The notes under the pieces: model-generated
The model's input: only the letters and a program-made list of their open reading frames with translations
Databases searched by the model: none
Told to the model about the DNA's origin: nothing
Source of the DNA: Alistipes montrealensis
GTDB taxonomy: Bacteria; Bacteroidota; Bacteroidia; Bacteroidales; Rikenellaceae
Assembly (NCBI RefSeq): GCF_018362775.1
Contig: NZ_JAGYXY010000003.1
Coordinates: 124,001-188,000 of the forward strand
Direction of reading: 5' to 3'
Length of the DNA: 64,000 nucleotides
Program-made: the position numbers and the translations under genes
In this document: positions 15,437-23,555 of the stretch, one piece after another
Position numbering within the stretch: position 1 is the stretch's first letter
How the letters are laid out: each line of letters begins with the position of its first letter

Positions 15437-17332
15437 ATGAAAAACCTCCTGATCCTGATTACCGCGGCGGCCGGAACGTTCCTGTCGTCCTGTACCCCGG
15501 CCGACCGCGTCGTGGAAAACCCGCTGATCGAAACGGCCAACACGCGAACGCTCGACATCGTGAAAGTCGAACTGAGCGACACGGCGACCGTGCTGCATGT
15601 GAACGCCTACTTCCGGCCCAAAAACTGGATCGTCATTTCGTCGGACAGCTACCTGCAGGTTCCCGCCATGAAATTCCGCCTGACGGAGGCCGAAGGAATC
15701 ACACCCGACTCGCTGTTCTGGATGCCCGATTCGGGCGAAGCGTCGTTCGTACTCAAGTTCCCGCCTCTGCCCCGCGGCACGAAATCGTTCGACTTTATCG
15801 AATCGGACTGCGACGACTGTTTCAAACTCTACGGCATAGACCTGACGGGTAAAAAGGAGTATCCCGAATATCCCGAAGGCTTGCCGAAGGCACTGCGCAA
15901 AGCCCCGAAGGACGGTCCTGTGCCCGATCCGATTTTGGCGGTCGGCGAGACGACCGTAAACGTTCATTTCTTAGGGTTCCGCGAAGGGATGTTCAAGGAG
16001 GCGACGCTTTATGTCAATTCGCTGTTCGACAGACAGAAACAGTACGATGCGCCGGTAGACCCCGAAAGCGGCGTTGCGACCTTCCGGTTCGAACAATACG
16101 GTACATCGCTGATCTTTGGCGAACCCGTCAGTCCCAGTTCGATGTTCGTGAGTTTCTGGACGGCCCCCGGGGAGACGGCGGATATCTACATCGACCTTGC
16201 GGAGAAAGGAAAATCCATCGTCCAGCGCCGCGACAAGGAGCACGAAGCTCCGCATAACCACACTCTGTATGCAACGGGAGCCTATGCCGATCTGAATATG
16301 CTCTGCGACCGGAACGAATGCGGAAGGATCGCGCTCAACAAATACACGGGTGAATTCGCCGACTACCGGATGACGGCGGACGAATATACGCAGATGATCG
16401 TGTCGAAATACAAGGCGCTCTCCGACAGCGTCGCCCGCAGCGGCATGTCGGAGATGGTCAAGGAAATGTCGTTACTTTCATTGCAGCAGGAAACACTTCT
16501 AGCTATCGCATCCGGCACGTTCCTGATGGAGCATAACTACCGGGCGGTGAACAACAAATGGGAGCGCAGCGACAAAATCGATTACAAATTCGCAGAGATC
16601 GGTCCGGAGCATATCGCCGCTGTCTGCAACCTTTTCGACGCTACCGATCCCAAACTGGTGATGGGTTCCAATATCGGCGATTACCGTCTTGCGGCGGTGA
16701 ATCCGCATGTAGACTGGTCGAAAACCGCGAACATCACCGAAGGCCCGCTGGCCGACCTGCATAAAACTGGGCTCCTGCCCTCCAAAGCCGAGAATAACGA
16801 ACTCACGGAAGAGGATCTCGCCGAACTCCGGTCGCTGAAAAATCCCTTCTATGCCGAGGCCTGCGAAGCCATCCAGGCCAAGGTGCGCAAAGACCTGGCT
16901 GCGCTGGAAGGTACGGTAAAGATCGAGCAGGCGCCCGACGTAAGCCTCGATAAACTCTTCGACGCCATCGTCGCGCCCTACAAGGGCAAGGTCGTGATGG
17001 TCGACTTCTGGAACACCTGGTGCGGACCGTGCCAGGCCGCGATCAAGGCCAACGAGCCGCTCAAGACCGGAGAGTTGAAGAGCAACGATTTGGTCTGGAT
17101 TTACATCGCCAACGAGACTTCGCCGCTGGTGACCTACAAGACCCAGATCGGTAAAATCGCCGGCAAGCACTACCGGCTGAACGACAAACAGTGGGAATAC
17201 CTGTGCAAGCAGTTCAAAGTCGACGGCATCCCCTCCTACGTGGTGGTCGACAGGGACGGAACCTACAAACTGCGCAACGACCTGCGGGACCACGGCAAAC
17301 TGAAAAAGACGCTCAAAGCAATGATCGAATAA
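15437..17332 (+). CDS. TlpA-like thioredoxin-domain lipoprotein
   Basis: 631-aa exported protein. The lipobox 'FLSSC' (Cys about residue 20) marks it as a lipoprotein. The first 500 residues are Bacteroidetes-specific periplasmic sequence with a beta-rich N-terminal part and a helical middle ('DEYTQMIVSKYKALSDSVARSG'). The C-terminal 130 residues are a TlpA/ResA thioredoxin fold with the redox pair in 'DFWNTWCGPCQAA' (Cys529, Cys532) and the cis-Pro loop 'VDGIPSYVVVD'. It is likely an envelope disulfide reductase, or a protein coupled to one. It is monocistronic. An upstream TATATTTG (15404-15411) could be a -7 box, but I find no matching -33. Confidence 0.8.
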   Translation: MKNLLILITAAAGTFLSSCTPADRVVENPLIETANTRTLDIVKVELSDTATVLHVNAYFRPKNWIVISSDSYLQVPAMKFRLTEAEGITPDSLFWMPDSGEASFVLKFPPLPRGTKSFDFIESDCDDCFKLYGIDLTGKKEYPEYPEGLPKALRKAPKDGPVPDPILAVGETTVNVHFLGFREGMFKEATLYVNSLFDRQKQYDAPVDPESGVATFRFEQYGTSLIFGEPVSPSSMFVSFWTAPGETADIYIDLAEKGKSIVQRRDKEHEAPHNHTLYATGAYADLNMLCDRNECGRIALNKYTGEFADYRMTADEYTQMIVSKYKALSDSVARSGMSEMVKEMSLLSLQQETLLAIASGTFLMEHNYRAVNNKWERSDKIDYKFAEIGPEHIAAVCNLFDATDPKLVMGSNIGDYRLAAVNPHVDWSKTANITEGPLADLHKTGLLPSKAENNELTEEDLAELRSLKNPFYAEACEAIQAKVRKDLAALEGTVKIEQAPDVSLDKLFDAIVAPYKGKVVMVDFWNTWCGPCQAAIKANEPLKTGELKSNDLVWIYIANETSPLVTYKTQIGKIAGKHYRLNDKQWEYLCKQFKVDGIPSYVVVDRDGTYKLRNDLRDHGKLKKTLKAMIE

Positions 17333-17336
17333 CGAA

Positions 17337-17365
17337 AACGACCGCCTCCTTCCGGGGCGGTCGTT
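17337..17365. terminator. Hairpin between convergent TlpA-like and ABC-F genes
   Basis: AACGACCGCC (17337-17346) pairs with GGCGGTCGTT (17356-17365) over a 9-nt loop. The A- and T-flanks are modest, but the position between convergent genes supports a shared terminator. Confidence 0.7.
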
Positions 17366-17414
17366 CCGTTGAAGGCGGGAACAGGGCAGGGCGAAAACCC
17401 AAAGTGTCCGGTCC

Positions 17415-19055
17415 TTATGCGTTTCGCCGCTCGATCTCGCTGATACTTTCGATCTTTTTCTTCCGGAGGAAGCCGTAAACGCCGTCGAGGTGCTCGATGA
17501 CGCGGCCGTGTGAAAATTCGTAGATCTTGTGCGTCAGTCCGTCGAGAAAATCGCGGTCGTGGGAGACGATGATCAGCGTGCCGTCGAACGCCATCAGTGC
17601 TTCCTTGAGAATTTCCTTGGTCTTCAGGTCGAGGTGGTTGGTCGGCTCGTCGAGAATCAGCAGGTTGACGGGCTCCAGCAGCAGTTTGATCATCGCCAGA
17701 CGGGTCCGCTCGCCGCCGGAAAGCACCTTGACGAGTTTTTCGCTGGCATCCTTGCCGAACATGAAAGCGCCGAGGATATCGCGGATACGGGTCCGGATGT
17801 CGCCCACGGCGATGTCGTCGATGGTTTTGAAGACGGTGATCGACTCGTCGAGCCCCGACGCTTCGTTCTGCGCGAAATAGCCGATCTTGACGTTGTGGCC
17901 CATCTGGATAGCACCTTCGAAGTCGATCTGGCCCATGATTGCCTTGACCATCGTGGACTTACCTTCGCCGTTGCGGCCCACGAAGGCGACTTTGTCGCCC
18001 CGCTCGATGGTGATCGATACGTCGCTGAATACACGGTGGTTGCCGTATGCCTTGCCCAGCTCGGTCGTGATGACGGGATAGGAACCCGACCGCGGAGCAG
18101 GCGGGAAACGCAGGTTCAATGCCGACGTATCCTCCTCGTCCACCTCGATAAGTTCCAGTTTTTCGAGCATCCGCACACGCGACTGCACCTGGTTGGTCTT
18201 CGAATAGGTTCCCTTGAACCGCTCGATAAACTCCCGGGTCTCGGCGATCATCTTCTGCTGGTTGTCGTAGGCCGCCTGCTGCTGCTCGCGCCGTTCGCGC
18301 CGTAGTTCCAGGTAATGCGAATAGTTGACCTTGTAGTCGTAGATGCGTCCGCGCGTGATCTCGATGGTACGTGTTGTGATGTGATCCACGAAGGCCTTGT
18401 CGTGTGAAATGACCATCACGGCCTTGGCGTTGTTCATCAGAAAATCCTCCAGCCATTCGATGGATTCGATGTCGAGGTGGTTCGTAGGCTCGTCCAGCAA
18501 CAGCAGGTCGGGTTTCTGAAGCAGCAGTTTGGCCAGTTCGATGCGCATGCGCCATCCGCCCGAAAATTCGGAAGTCTGCCGCGTGAAGTCCGAGCGTTCG
18601 AAACCCAGACCCAAAAGGATGCGTTCCACATCCTCCTGATAGTTGGTGAGGTCCACGGCATAGAATTTCTCGGAAATGGCCGTCACCTCCTCGATCAGGC
18701 GCATGTACGATTCGCTTTCATAGTCGGTGCGGGTCGTGAGCTGCTCGTTGAGCGCCGCGATCTGCCGCTCGATCTCGAACAGGTGTTCGAAAGCCCGCGA
18801 GGTCTCTTCGACGAGCGTGCGGCCGTCTTCTACCGTCAGGTGCTGGGGCAGATACCCCACTTTGCCGCCCTCGCTCACCGTTACACGGCCGCGCGTTGGG
18901 GTTCGCACCCCGGCGATGATCTTCAGCAGGGTCGATTTGCCGGCTCCGTTCTTGCCCATCAGGGCGATCCGGTCCTTGTCGCCGATGACGAACGAAATGT
19001 CTTTGAAAAGCGTCGTGCCGCTGAACTCTACGGTCAGGGAGTCTATTGAAATCAT
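17415..19055 (-). CDS. ABC-F family ATP-binding protein
   Basis: 546-aa soluble tandem ATPase with no membrane domain. ABC1 has Walker A 'GKNGAGKST', signature 'FSGGWRMR' and Walker B 'LLLLDEPTNHLDIE'. The linker is charged and helical ('ELRRERREQQQAAYDNQQKM', the P-site tRNA-interaction motif region). ABC2 has 'GRNGEGKST', 'LSGGERTR' and 'LLILDEPTNHLDLK'. ABC-F proteins act on ribosomes as translation factors or ribosome-protection proteins. The C-terminal extension is short, so it is not an Uup-type coiled-coil protein. There is no evidence that it confers drug resistance. It has its own promoter. Confidence 0.9.
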   Translation of the reverse strand: MISIDSLTVEFSGTTLFKDISFVIGDKDRIALMGKNGAGKSTLLKIIAGVRTPTRGRVTVSEGGKVGYLPQHLTVEDGRTLVEETSRAFEHLFEIERQIAALNEQLTTRTDYESESYMRLIEEVTAISEKFYAVDLTNYQEDVERILLGLGFERSDFTRQTSEFSGGWRMRIELAKLLLQKPDLLLLDEPTNHLDIESIEWLEDFLMNNAKAVMVISHDKAFVDHITTRTIEITRGRIYDYKVNYSHYLELRRERREQQQAAYDNQQKMIAETREFIERFKGTYSKTNQVQSRVRMLEKLELIEVDEEDTSALNLRFPPAPRSGSYPVITTELGKAYGNHRVFSDVSITIERGDKVAFVGRNGEGKSTMVKAIMGQIDFEGAIQMGHNVKIGYFAQNEASGLDESITVFKTIDDIAVGDIRTRIRDILGAFMFGKDASEKLVKVLSGGERTRLAMIKLLLEPVNLLILDEPTNHLDLKTKEILKEALMAFDGTLIIVSHDRDFLDGLTHKIYEFSHGRVIEHLDGVYGFLRKKKIESISEIERRNA

Positions 19056-19076
19056 AAGTTATTGCAAATTGAGCGG

Positions 19077-19108
19077 TAAAGGTACGAAAAAGGACGGACG
19101 CCTCCAAA
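19077..19108 (-). promoter_or_regulatory. Promoter of the ABC-F gene
   Basis: Reading the minus strand: TTTG (complement of 19105-19108), a 20-nt spacer and TACCTTTA (complement of 19077-19084), 21 nt before the ATG. Confidence 0.7.
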
Positions 19109-19167
19109 ATTGGACAGCGTGCGGCACGGCAAAACCTTACGGATGATAAAAGTGCCGTTATAGAACC

Positions 19168-19195
19168 GAAAAAACCGCTTCGGGTTGCGAAGCGG
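19168..19195 (-). terminator. Terminator of the seven-gene dnaN operon
   Basis: On the minus strand, CCGCTTCG and CGAAGCGG (19188-19195 and 19175-19182) form an 8-bp stem with a 5-nt loop, followed by six U (19169-19174). Confidence 0.88.
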
Positions 19196-19221
19196 CGTGG
19201 AATAGCCCGAAAATCGGGGTT

Positions 19222-19635
19222 TTATTCTTCGGTCCAACGGTTTCGGATCAGTTCCAGGAACCACTCCGGACAGCGGCACGGACGCCGCGAATCGCTGTGT
19301 ATAAAACCCAACTGCGTCATGCCCGTGTTCAGCAGGTCGCCCTTCTCGTTGTAGATTTCGTAGAAGAAATTGATGCGTGTGCTGGGAATCTCCCTGAGGA
19401 TGATGCGCACCGTCAGCAGTTCGTCGAAATAGGCAGGTTTGCGGTATTTAGACTGCACTTCGAGGATCGGCATCATGATCCCCCGGCGTTCGACTTCGGC
19501 GAACGACATGCCTAACTCGCGCAGAAACTCGCTGCGGGCGGCTTCGTAGTAGCAGATGTAATTCGAATGGTGGCAAATGGCCATCTGGTCGGTGTGTTTG
19601 TACCACACGCGTATCTGACAATCGTGGCTTAACAT
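19222..19635 (-). CDS. Acyl-CoA thioesterase, 4-hydroxybenzoyl-CoA thioesterase (YbgC-like) family
   Basis: 137-aa hotdog-fold thioesterase. 'IRVWYKHTDQMAICHHSNYICYYEAARSEFLRELG' carries the family pattern Y-x-D-x-x-x-x-x-H-x-x-Y-x-x-(Y/W)-x-E-x-A-R, with the Asp as the likely catalytic residue. The length is normal. It hydrolyses acyl thioesters; the physiological acyl chain is unknown. It is the last gene of a minus-strand operon, 7 nt after the FAD synthetase gene and followed by a terminator. Confidence 0.88.
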   Translation of the reverse strand: MLSHDCQIRVWYKHTDQMAICHHSNYICYYEAARSEFLRELGMSFAEVERRGIMMPILEVQSKYRKPAYFDELLTVRIILREIPSTRINFFYEIYNEKGDLLNTGMTQLGFIHSDSRRPCRCPEWFLELIRNRWTEE

Positions 19636-19642
19636 GGCTTCT

Positions 19643-20275
19643 CTATTTTTTCGTTTTTAATTTTCCGGGGTACGGATTCGGGCCGGCAGCATCGGAGCGG
19701 TCCATCGCCTCTGAAACCGGCTTCCCGGGCCGGGGGCCTAACAGCAATTCGGCCTCTGCGGTTTTTCCCTCTTCCAACAGGCGCCGGATCTTTGTCGAAC
19801 TGACGTTCATACCGCCAACGCTGCACGGTTCGACTTTCACGACCTTCAGTCGTCCCGGCGCTGCGAGCGCCTCGCAGTCGATCCGGTCATGGCCGAAGCG
19901 GTGGTTGAAACCTGCAACGAGGGTTTCGGCTCCGACCCGGCCGATCAGGTAGTCGTTCACGAACTCCTCGCCGGAGAGGGCACTGAACGTTCGGTCGAAC
20001 GGTATGACGATTACATTGTCGACTCCCAGTTCCGCCAGCAGGGACAGTTTCTCGTCGAGCGTCGTCAGCAGGCGCAGCCCTTCGGCCCGGCCCAGCGTGA
20101 TGCGCGGATGCGGCTCGAAGGTCAGCACGATACTCTCGCCGCCGTTGGCGCGGGCTTCGGCGACCAGCCGCCCGATCAAAGCCCGGTGGCCCAGGTGTAC
20201 GCCGTCGTACGACCCGACGGTCACCGCCGGACGGACGAATTGCGGAAGCGTATCGAAACCGTGAAAAACCCTCAT
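19643..20275 (-). CDS. ribF: FAD synthetase (RibF N-terminal domain only)
   Basis: 210-aa protein covering only the FMN adenylyltransferase half of bifunctional RibF. Visible are 'AVTVGSYDGVHLGHRALI' (HxGH nucleotidyltransferase motif), 'IVLTFEPHPRITL', 'DNVIVIPFDRTFSALSGEEFV', 'VAGFNHRFGHDR' and the 'ISSTKIR-like' motif as 'VSSTKIRRLLEEG'. The protein then ends after 'LLLGPRPGKP' plus a 25-residue tail, where normal RibF continues with about 120 residues of riboflavin kinase. The next gene begins 7 nt on, so the kinase half is absent here and not frameshifted. ATG 20275 is preferred over an in-frame GTG at 20293 because GGGAGAGG precedes it. Confidence 0.85.
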   Translation of the reverse strand: MRVFHGFDTLPQFVRPAVTVGSYDGVHLGHRALIGRLVAEARANGGESIVLTFEPHPRITLGRAEGLRLLTTLDEKLSLLAELGVDNVIVIPFDRTFSALSGEEFVNDYLIGRVGAETLVAGFNHRFGHDRIDCEALAAPGRLKVVKVEPCSVGGMNVSSTKIRRLLEEGKTAEAELLLGPRPGKPVSEAMDRSDAAGPNPYPGKLKTKK

Positions 20276-20297
20276 CTCTCCCTCTCCCGGCACGCGT

Positions 20298-20945
20298 TTA
20301 CGAGTTGCTGCCGTCGCTCTCCTTGACGAAGTAGGCGACTTTTTCGAGCAGCGTGGTGATGTCGTAGTTCTCGACGATGATTCCCTGGGGGAAATTCAGC
20401 GGCGTGGAGGTGAAGTTCAACACGCCCCGTATGCCGGCGTTGATGATCGGCAGCACGAGGCTCGGGGCCACTTTCGTCGGCGACGAAACTATGACGATCG
20501 AAATATCCTTGTCCTCGACCACCTCTTCGAAGGTGTCCATGTGGTAGCACGGGATGCCGTCGATGGTCTTGCCGACCTTTCCGGGATCGACATCGAACGC
20601 CGCCGTGATCCGCAGCTTGAGGCCTTTGCCGTTGAAGTATTTGGTGATGGCCTGGCCCAGGTGGCCCATGCCCAGCACAGCGATGTTCATCGCCGAGGGG
20701 CTGTCGAGGATGCGGCTGATGTACTCGATCAGCACCTGCACGTCGTAGCCCTTCTTCGTATCGCTCGAAAAACCGATCAGCATCAGATCGCGGCGCACCT
20801 GCACGGCGGTGATGCCGTGGATACCCGCCAGCACATGCGAAAAAATGTGCGTGATACCCTGCCGGTGGCTGGCAAGCAGCGTACGGCGGTATTCGCTCAG
20901 CCGTTCGATGGTTTTCTCCGGAATCGTATTCGTCAAGGATGCCAT
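20298..20945 (-). CDS. rex: Redox-sensing transcriptional repressor Rex
   Basis: 215-aa NADH/NAD+-responsive repressor. The N-terminal winged helix ('IPEKTIERLSEYRRTLL', 'TAVQVRRDLMLIGFS') is followed by a Rossmann domain with 'IAVLGMGHLGQAI' and 'VLNFTSTPL', and ends with the C-terminal domain-swapped helix. In other bacteria Rex represses fermentation and respiration genes when NADH is low. It sits in the dnaN operon between the LysM protein (6 nt) and FAD synthetase (22 nt). I did not find a convincing Rex box near this operon's promoter. Confidence 0.94.
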   Translation of the reverse strand: MASLTNTIPEKTIERLSEYRRTLLASHRQGITHIFSHVLAGIHGITAVQVRRDLMLIGFSSDTKKGYDVQVLIEYISRILDSPSAMNIAVLGMGHLGQAITKYFNGKGLKLRITAAFDVDPGKVGKTIDGIPCYHMDTFEEVVEDKDISIVIVSSPTKVAPSLVLPIINAGIRGVLNFTSTPLNFPQGIIVENYDITTLLEKVAYFVKESDGSNS

Positions 20946-20951
20946 GGTTCT

Positions 20952-22778
20952 CTATTCGATGGTTATGGTGAAATCGCTGTTGTAGTTGACCCGTGTCCAG
21001 TTGCGGTTGACGTGGTTGTCGCGGCCTTCGTCCTGTCCGAACAGGTAGGTCGTCTGCAACGGCGTATAGCGGCGGCCTTCGAGGTCGTACTCGATGTCGC
21101 CGTACATGGCCGGGGCGAAGATCATCGCCGTGTCGTAACCCCGGTATGAGAAGAGTGTCGGAAGCGCGCCGAACGAACGGATATAGGCGTTGTCGAACGC
21201 CTTCACGGTCTGCGAATCGCGCTTGGCGTGGTAGGTCGAGAAGAAGATCACACGGTCTTTGAAGAACATCGCGCGATCGACGGTGTTGTAGCGGTTCCAG
21301 CGGGTATTGCCCAGCACCACGAAACGCGGGGCCGTGCGGCCGCGGCTCGTGAGGCTCGTATCGGCCGACGCGAGGGCCGCGAGAATGCGGTCGATGTCCA
21401 CCTCGCTGTCGGAGAGAATGATGAAGACGTTGTCGTCCGTATTTTCCAGCAGCGGTGTGAGGTCGCTCGGGCTGTTGGCCGAGCGGGACGAAGGATGCTC
21501 GTATTTATAGGTGTACCGGCGGTATTCCGAATCGCCCAGCAGCGCGAGCATCTCGCGTTCGAACTCCTTGTCGGTCGTCTCGGTGTAGATCAGCGTCACA
21601 CGCCTGTCGCCGTTGATCAGGTCACCCGCCTTCTCGTACTTGCGCGAAGGGTCGGGAGCGAGCTGGAACAGCGCGTCGCTGTTCATCGCTTCGATATTGG
21701 CCAGCGGCGATACCACGGGGACCTGTTTGCGCTCGGCGAAACGGAGCACCGGGGCCAGTCCCTCTTCGTAGACGGGACCGACGATCAGGTTCGCTTTCCG
21801 GAAAGCGTCGCTTTCGACGATCTCGCGGATGCGTGCCGAATCGCGGGCCGTGTTGTAGAGGTCTACGTTCACCGAACGGCCGTATTTGGTCTTTACGCTG
21901 TCCAGTCCCAGCAGGAAACCCTGGTAAAACTCCAGGTAGTTGCCGTTGGCTTCGCCGTCGACGGCAAGGGGCAGCAGCAGCGCCACATTGAGCGGCTCGC
22001 TGGCCCGGAGCGCCCTGAAGTCGATCTGTACGGCCTGGGGCTCTGCATCCGGAACACTGTCCCGGTGCTGGAGGCTGTCGGCGCTCGCAGGGGCCTGTCC
22101 GGCCTCGGGTGCAGGAATCTTGACCATGGCCCCGGCCTTGAGGTCCGCGGGTTTCAACCCCCCGTTGAGCGCACTGAACTCGGCTTCCGTGATCCCGAAG
22201 CGGCGCGAAAGCGAATAGAACGTTTCGCCCGGATGGACGATGTGGTAGGCCGTTCCCTTGTCGGCTACGCTGTTCAGCGACTGGCGGTACTCCTCCCACT
22301 GCTCTTTCGTGCCGGCTTCGTCCTCCGATCCGATCTGTTTCTTGCGGATCAGAATCCGTTCGCCGAGGCGCATGTGCAGCGGATCGAGGTTCGGATTGTC
22401 CTCCAGGATGGTTTTTACCGGAATTTCATACTGACGCGAAATAGCGTAGAGCGTCTCGCCCTTCGAGATGAAGTGGAAATCGAAAGTCTTGCGCAGCTTC
22501 TTGTCCGATTTGGGTTCGGGAACATCGGCCACGAAGGGAATCTTGATGTTCTCGGCAGTTTTCAGGCCGCGGGCAATCGAGGGGTTGTTTTCGAGAATCA
22601 CCTTCTCGCCCACCCCGTAGGTTTTCGAAAGTCCGTAGAGCGTCTCGCCCGCCTGCACCGTGTGGATATAATACTTCGCACCGTTGATGTAGACGATCGT
22701 CTGGGACTTCCCGGCCGCCAGGGCGCAAAGTCCCCACGCGATCAGCAGGAGTGTGGCAAAGAGTCGTTTCATCGTCAT
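20952..22778 (-). CDS. Three LysM domains plus type-I periplasmic-binding-protein domain
   Basis: 608-aa exported protein. After a signal peptide (KRLFATLLLIAWGLCALAAG) come three LysM repeats, beginning 'YYIHTVQAGETLYGLSKTYGV', 'FHFISKGETLYAISRQYEI' and 'YHIVHPGETFYSLSRRFGI' (in order, within the first 280 residues). The rest is a type-I PBP/LppC-like domain ('LNVALLLPLAVDGEANGNYLEF', 'NLIVGPVYEEGLAPVL', 'VPVVSPLANIEAMN'). LysM binds peptidoglycan, and the second half resembles the LpoA C-terminal domain, so a wall-synthesis helper role is plausible but inferred. The start overlaps the exonuclease stop (ATGA); an internal ATG at 22772 is an alternative. Confidence 0.85.
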   Translation of the reverse strand: MTMKRLFATLLLIAWGLCALAAGKSQTIVYINGAKYYIHTVQAGETLYGLSKTYGVGEKVILENNPSIARGLKTAENIKIPFVADVPEPKSDKKLRKTFDFHFISKGETLYAISRQYEIPVKTILEDNPNLDPLHMRLGERILIRKKQIGSEDEAGTKEQWEEYRQSLNSVADKGTAYHIVHPGETFYSLSRRFGITEAEFSALNGGLKPADLKAGAMVKIPAPEAGQAPASADSLQHRDSVPDAEPQAVQIDFRALRASEPLNVALLLPLAVDGEANGNYLEFYQGFLLGLDSVKTKYGRSVNVDLYNTARDSARIREIVESDAFRKANLIVGPVYEEGLAPVLRFAERKQVPVVSPLANIEAMNSDALFQLAPDPSRKYEKAGDLINGDRRVTLIYTETTDKEFEREMLALLGDSEYRRYTYKYEHPSSRSANSPSDLTPLLENTDDNVFIILSDSEVDIDRILAALASADTSLTSRGRTAPRFVVLGNTRWNRYNTVDRAMFFKDRVIFFSTYHAKRDSQTVKAFDNAYIRSFGALPTLFSYRGYDTAMIFAPAMYGDIEYDLEGRRYTPLQTTYLFGQDEGRDNHVNRNWTRVNYNSDFTITIE

Positions 22779-23542
22779 TTCATTTTTTCGCGCATCCGGA
22801 TTTCGGTGATGACCTTCTTGGTGTAGAGCGGGAAATCGCCGTTCATCATCCAGGCGTAATAACTGGGTTCGATGCGGAATACCTCGGCGACCGAACGCCC
22901 CTTGTACTTGCCGAACCCGAAAACCTCCTCGCCCTTCTCGTTGAAGAGGATGCGCCCGGCATAGTCGGCCGCCTCGGCGCGGCACGAGTATTCGGCCAGC
23001 TTGTCGATGTCGTTCTCCAAATCGTCGTACCGGTCCAACTGGGCCATCAGCACCTCGTAGGTAGCCTTCGTGTCGGCTTCGGCCGAGTGGGCGTCCTCCA
23101 GGTTGCGGTCGCAGTAGAACTTATAGGCCGCTACCAGCGTGCGCTGTTCCTTCTTGTGGAAGATATTTTGCACGTCGATGAACTTGCGGCGTTTGAAATC
23201 CACGTCCACACCGGCGCGCAGGAACTCCTCGACCAGCACCGGCAGGTCGAAGCGGTTCGAGTTGAAACCGCCGAAATCGCAGCCGCGGACAAACTGTTCG
23301 AGCGAACGCGCCACCTGCGCGAACGTCGGGCAGTCCTTCACGTCCTCGTCCGTGATTCCGTGTACGGCCGTAGCTTCCTCGGGAATGTGCATCTCGGGGT
23401 TCAGCCGCCGGGTTTTGGTGATCTCTTCGCCGTCGGGCATGACCTTTATCATCGAAATTTCCACGATGCGGTCCCGTGCGGTATCCACGCCGGTGGTTTC
23501 GAGGTCGAAAAATATGATCGGGCGTTTGAGGTTTAACTTCAT
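22775..23542 (-). CDS. DnaQ-like 3'-5' exonuclease
   Basis: 255-aa DEDD-superfamily exonuclease. Exo I is 'IIFFDLETTGVD' (catalytic Asp, Glu), Exo II is 'GFNSNRFDLPVL' (Asp) and Exo III is 'HSAEADTKATYEVL' (His, Asp), which is the DEDDh arrangement. A C-terminal extension with 'FGKYKGRSVAEVFRIEPSYYAWMMN' is common in Bacteroidetes homologues. It lies 13 nt downstream of dnaN and overlaps the LysM gene. Co-transcription with the sliding clamp makes a proofreading or repair role reasonable. Confidence 0.9.
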   Translation of the reverse strand: MKLNLKRPIIFFDLETTGVDTARDRIVEISMIKVMPDGEEITKTRRLNPEMHIPEEATAVHGITDEDVKDCPTFAQVARSLEQFVRGCDFGGFNSNRFDLPVLVEEFLRAGVDVDFKRRKFIDVQNIFHKKEQRTLVAAYKFYCDRNLEDAHSAEADTKATYEVLMAQLDRYDDLENDIDKLAEYSCRAEAADYAGRILFNEKGEEVFGFGKYKGRSVAEVFRIEPSYYAWMMNGDFPLYTKKVITEIRMREKMK

Positions 23543-23555
23543 CCGTTGACTGCCG

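Noticed and set aside
17415-19055. ABC-F gene as an antibiotic-resistance determinant
   Set aside because: The sequence shows only the general ABC-F architecture; chromosomal housekeeping members are common, and there is no resistance context.
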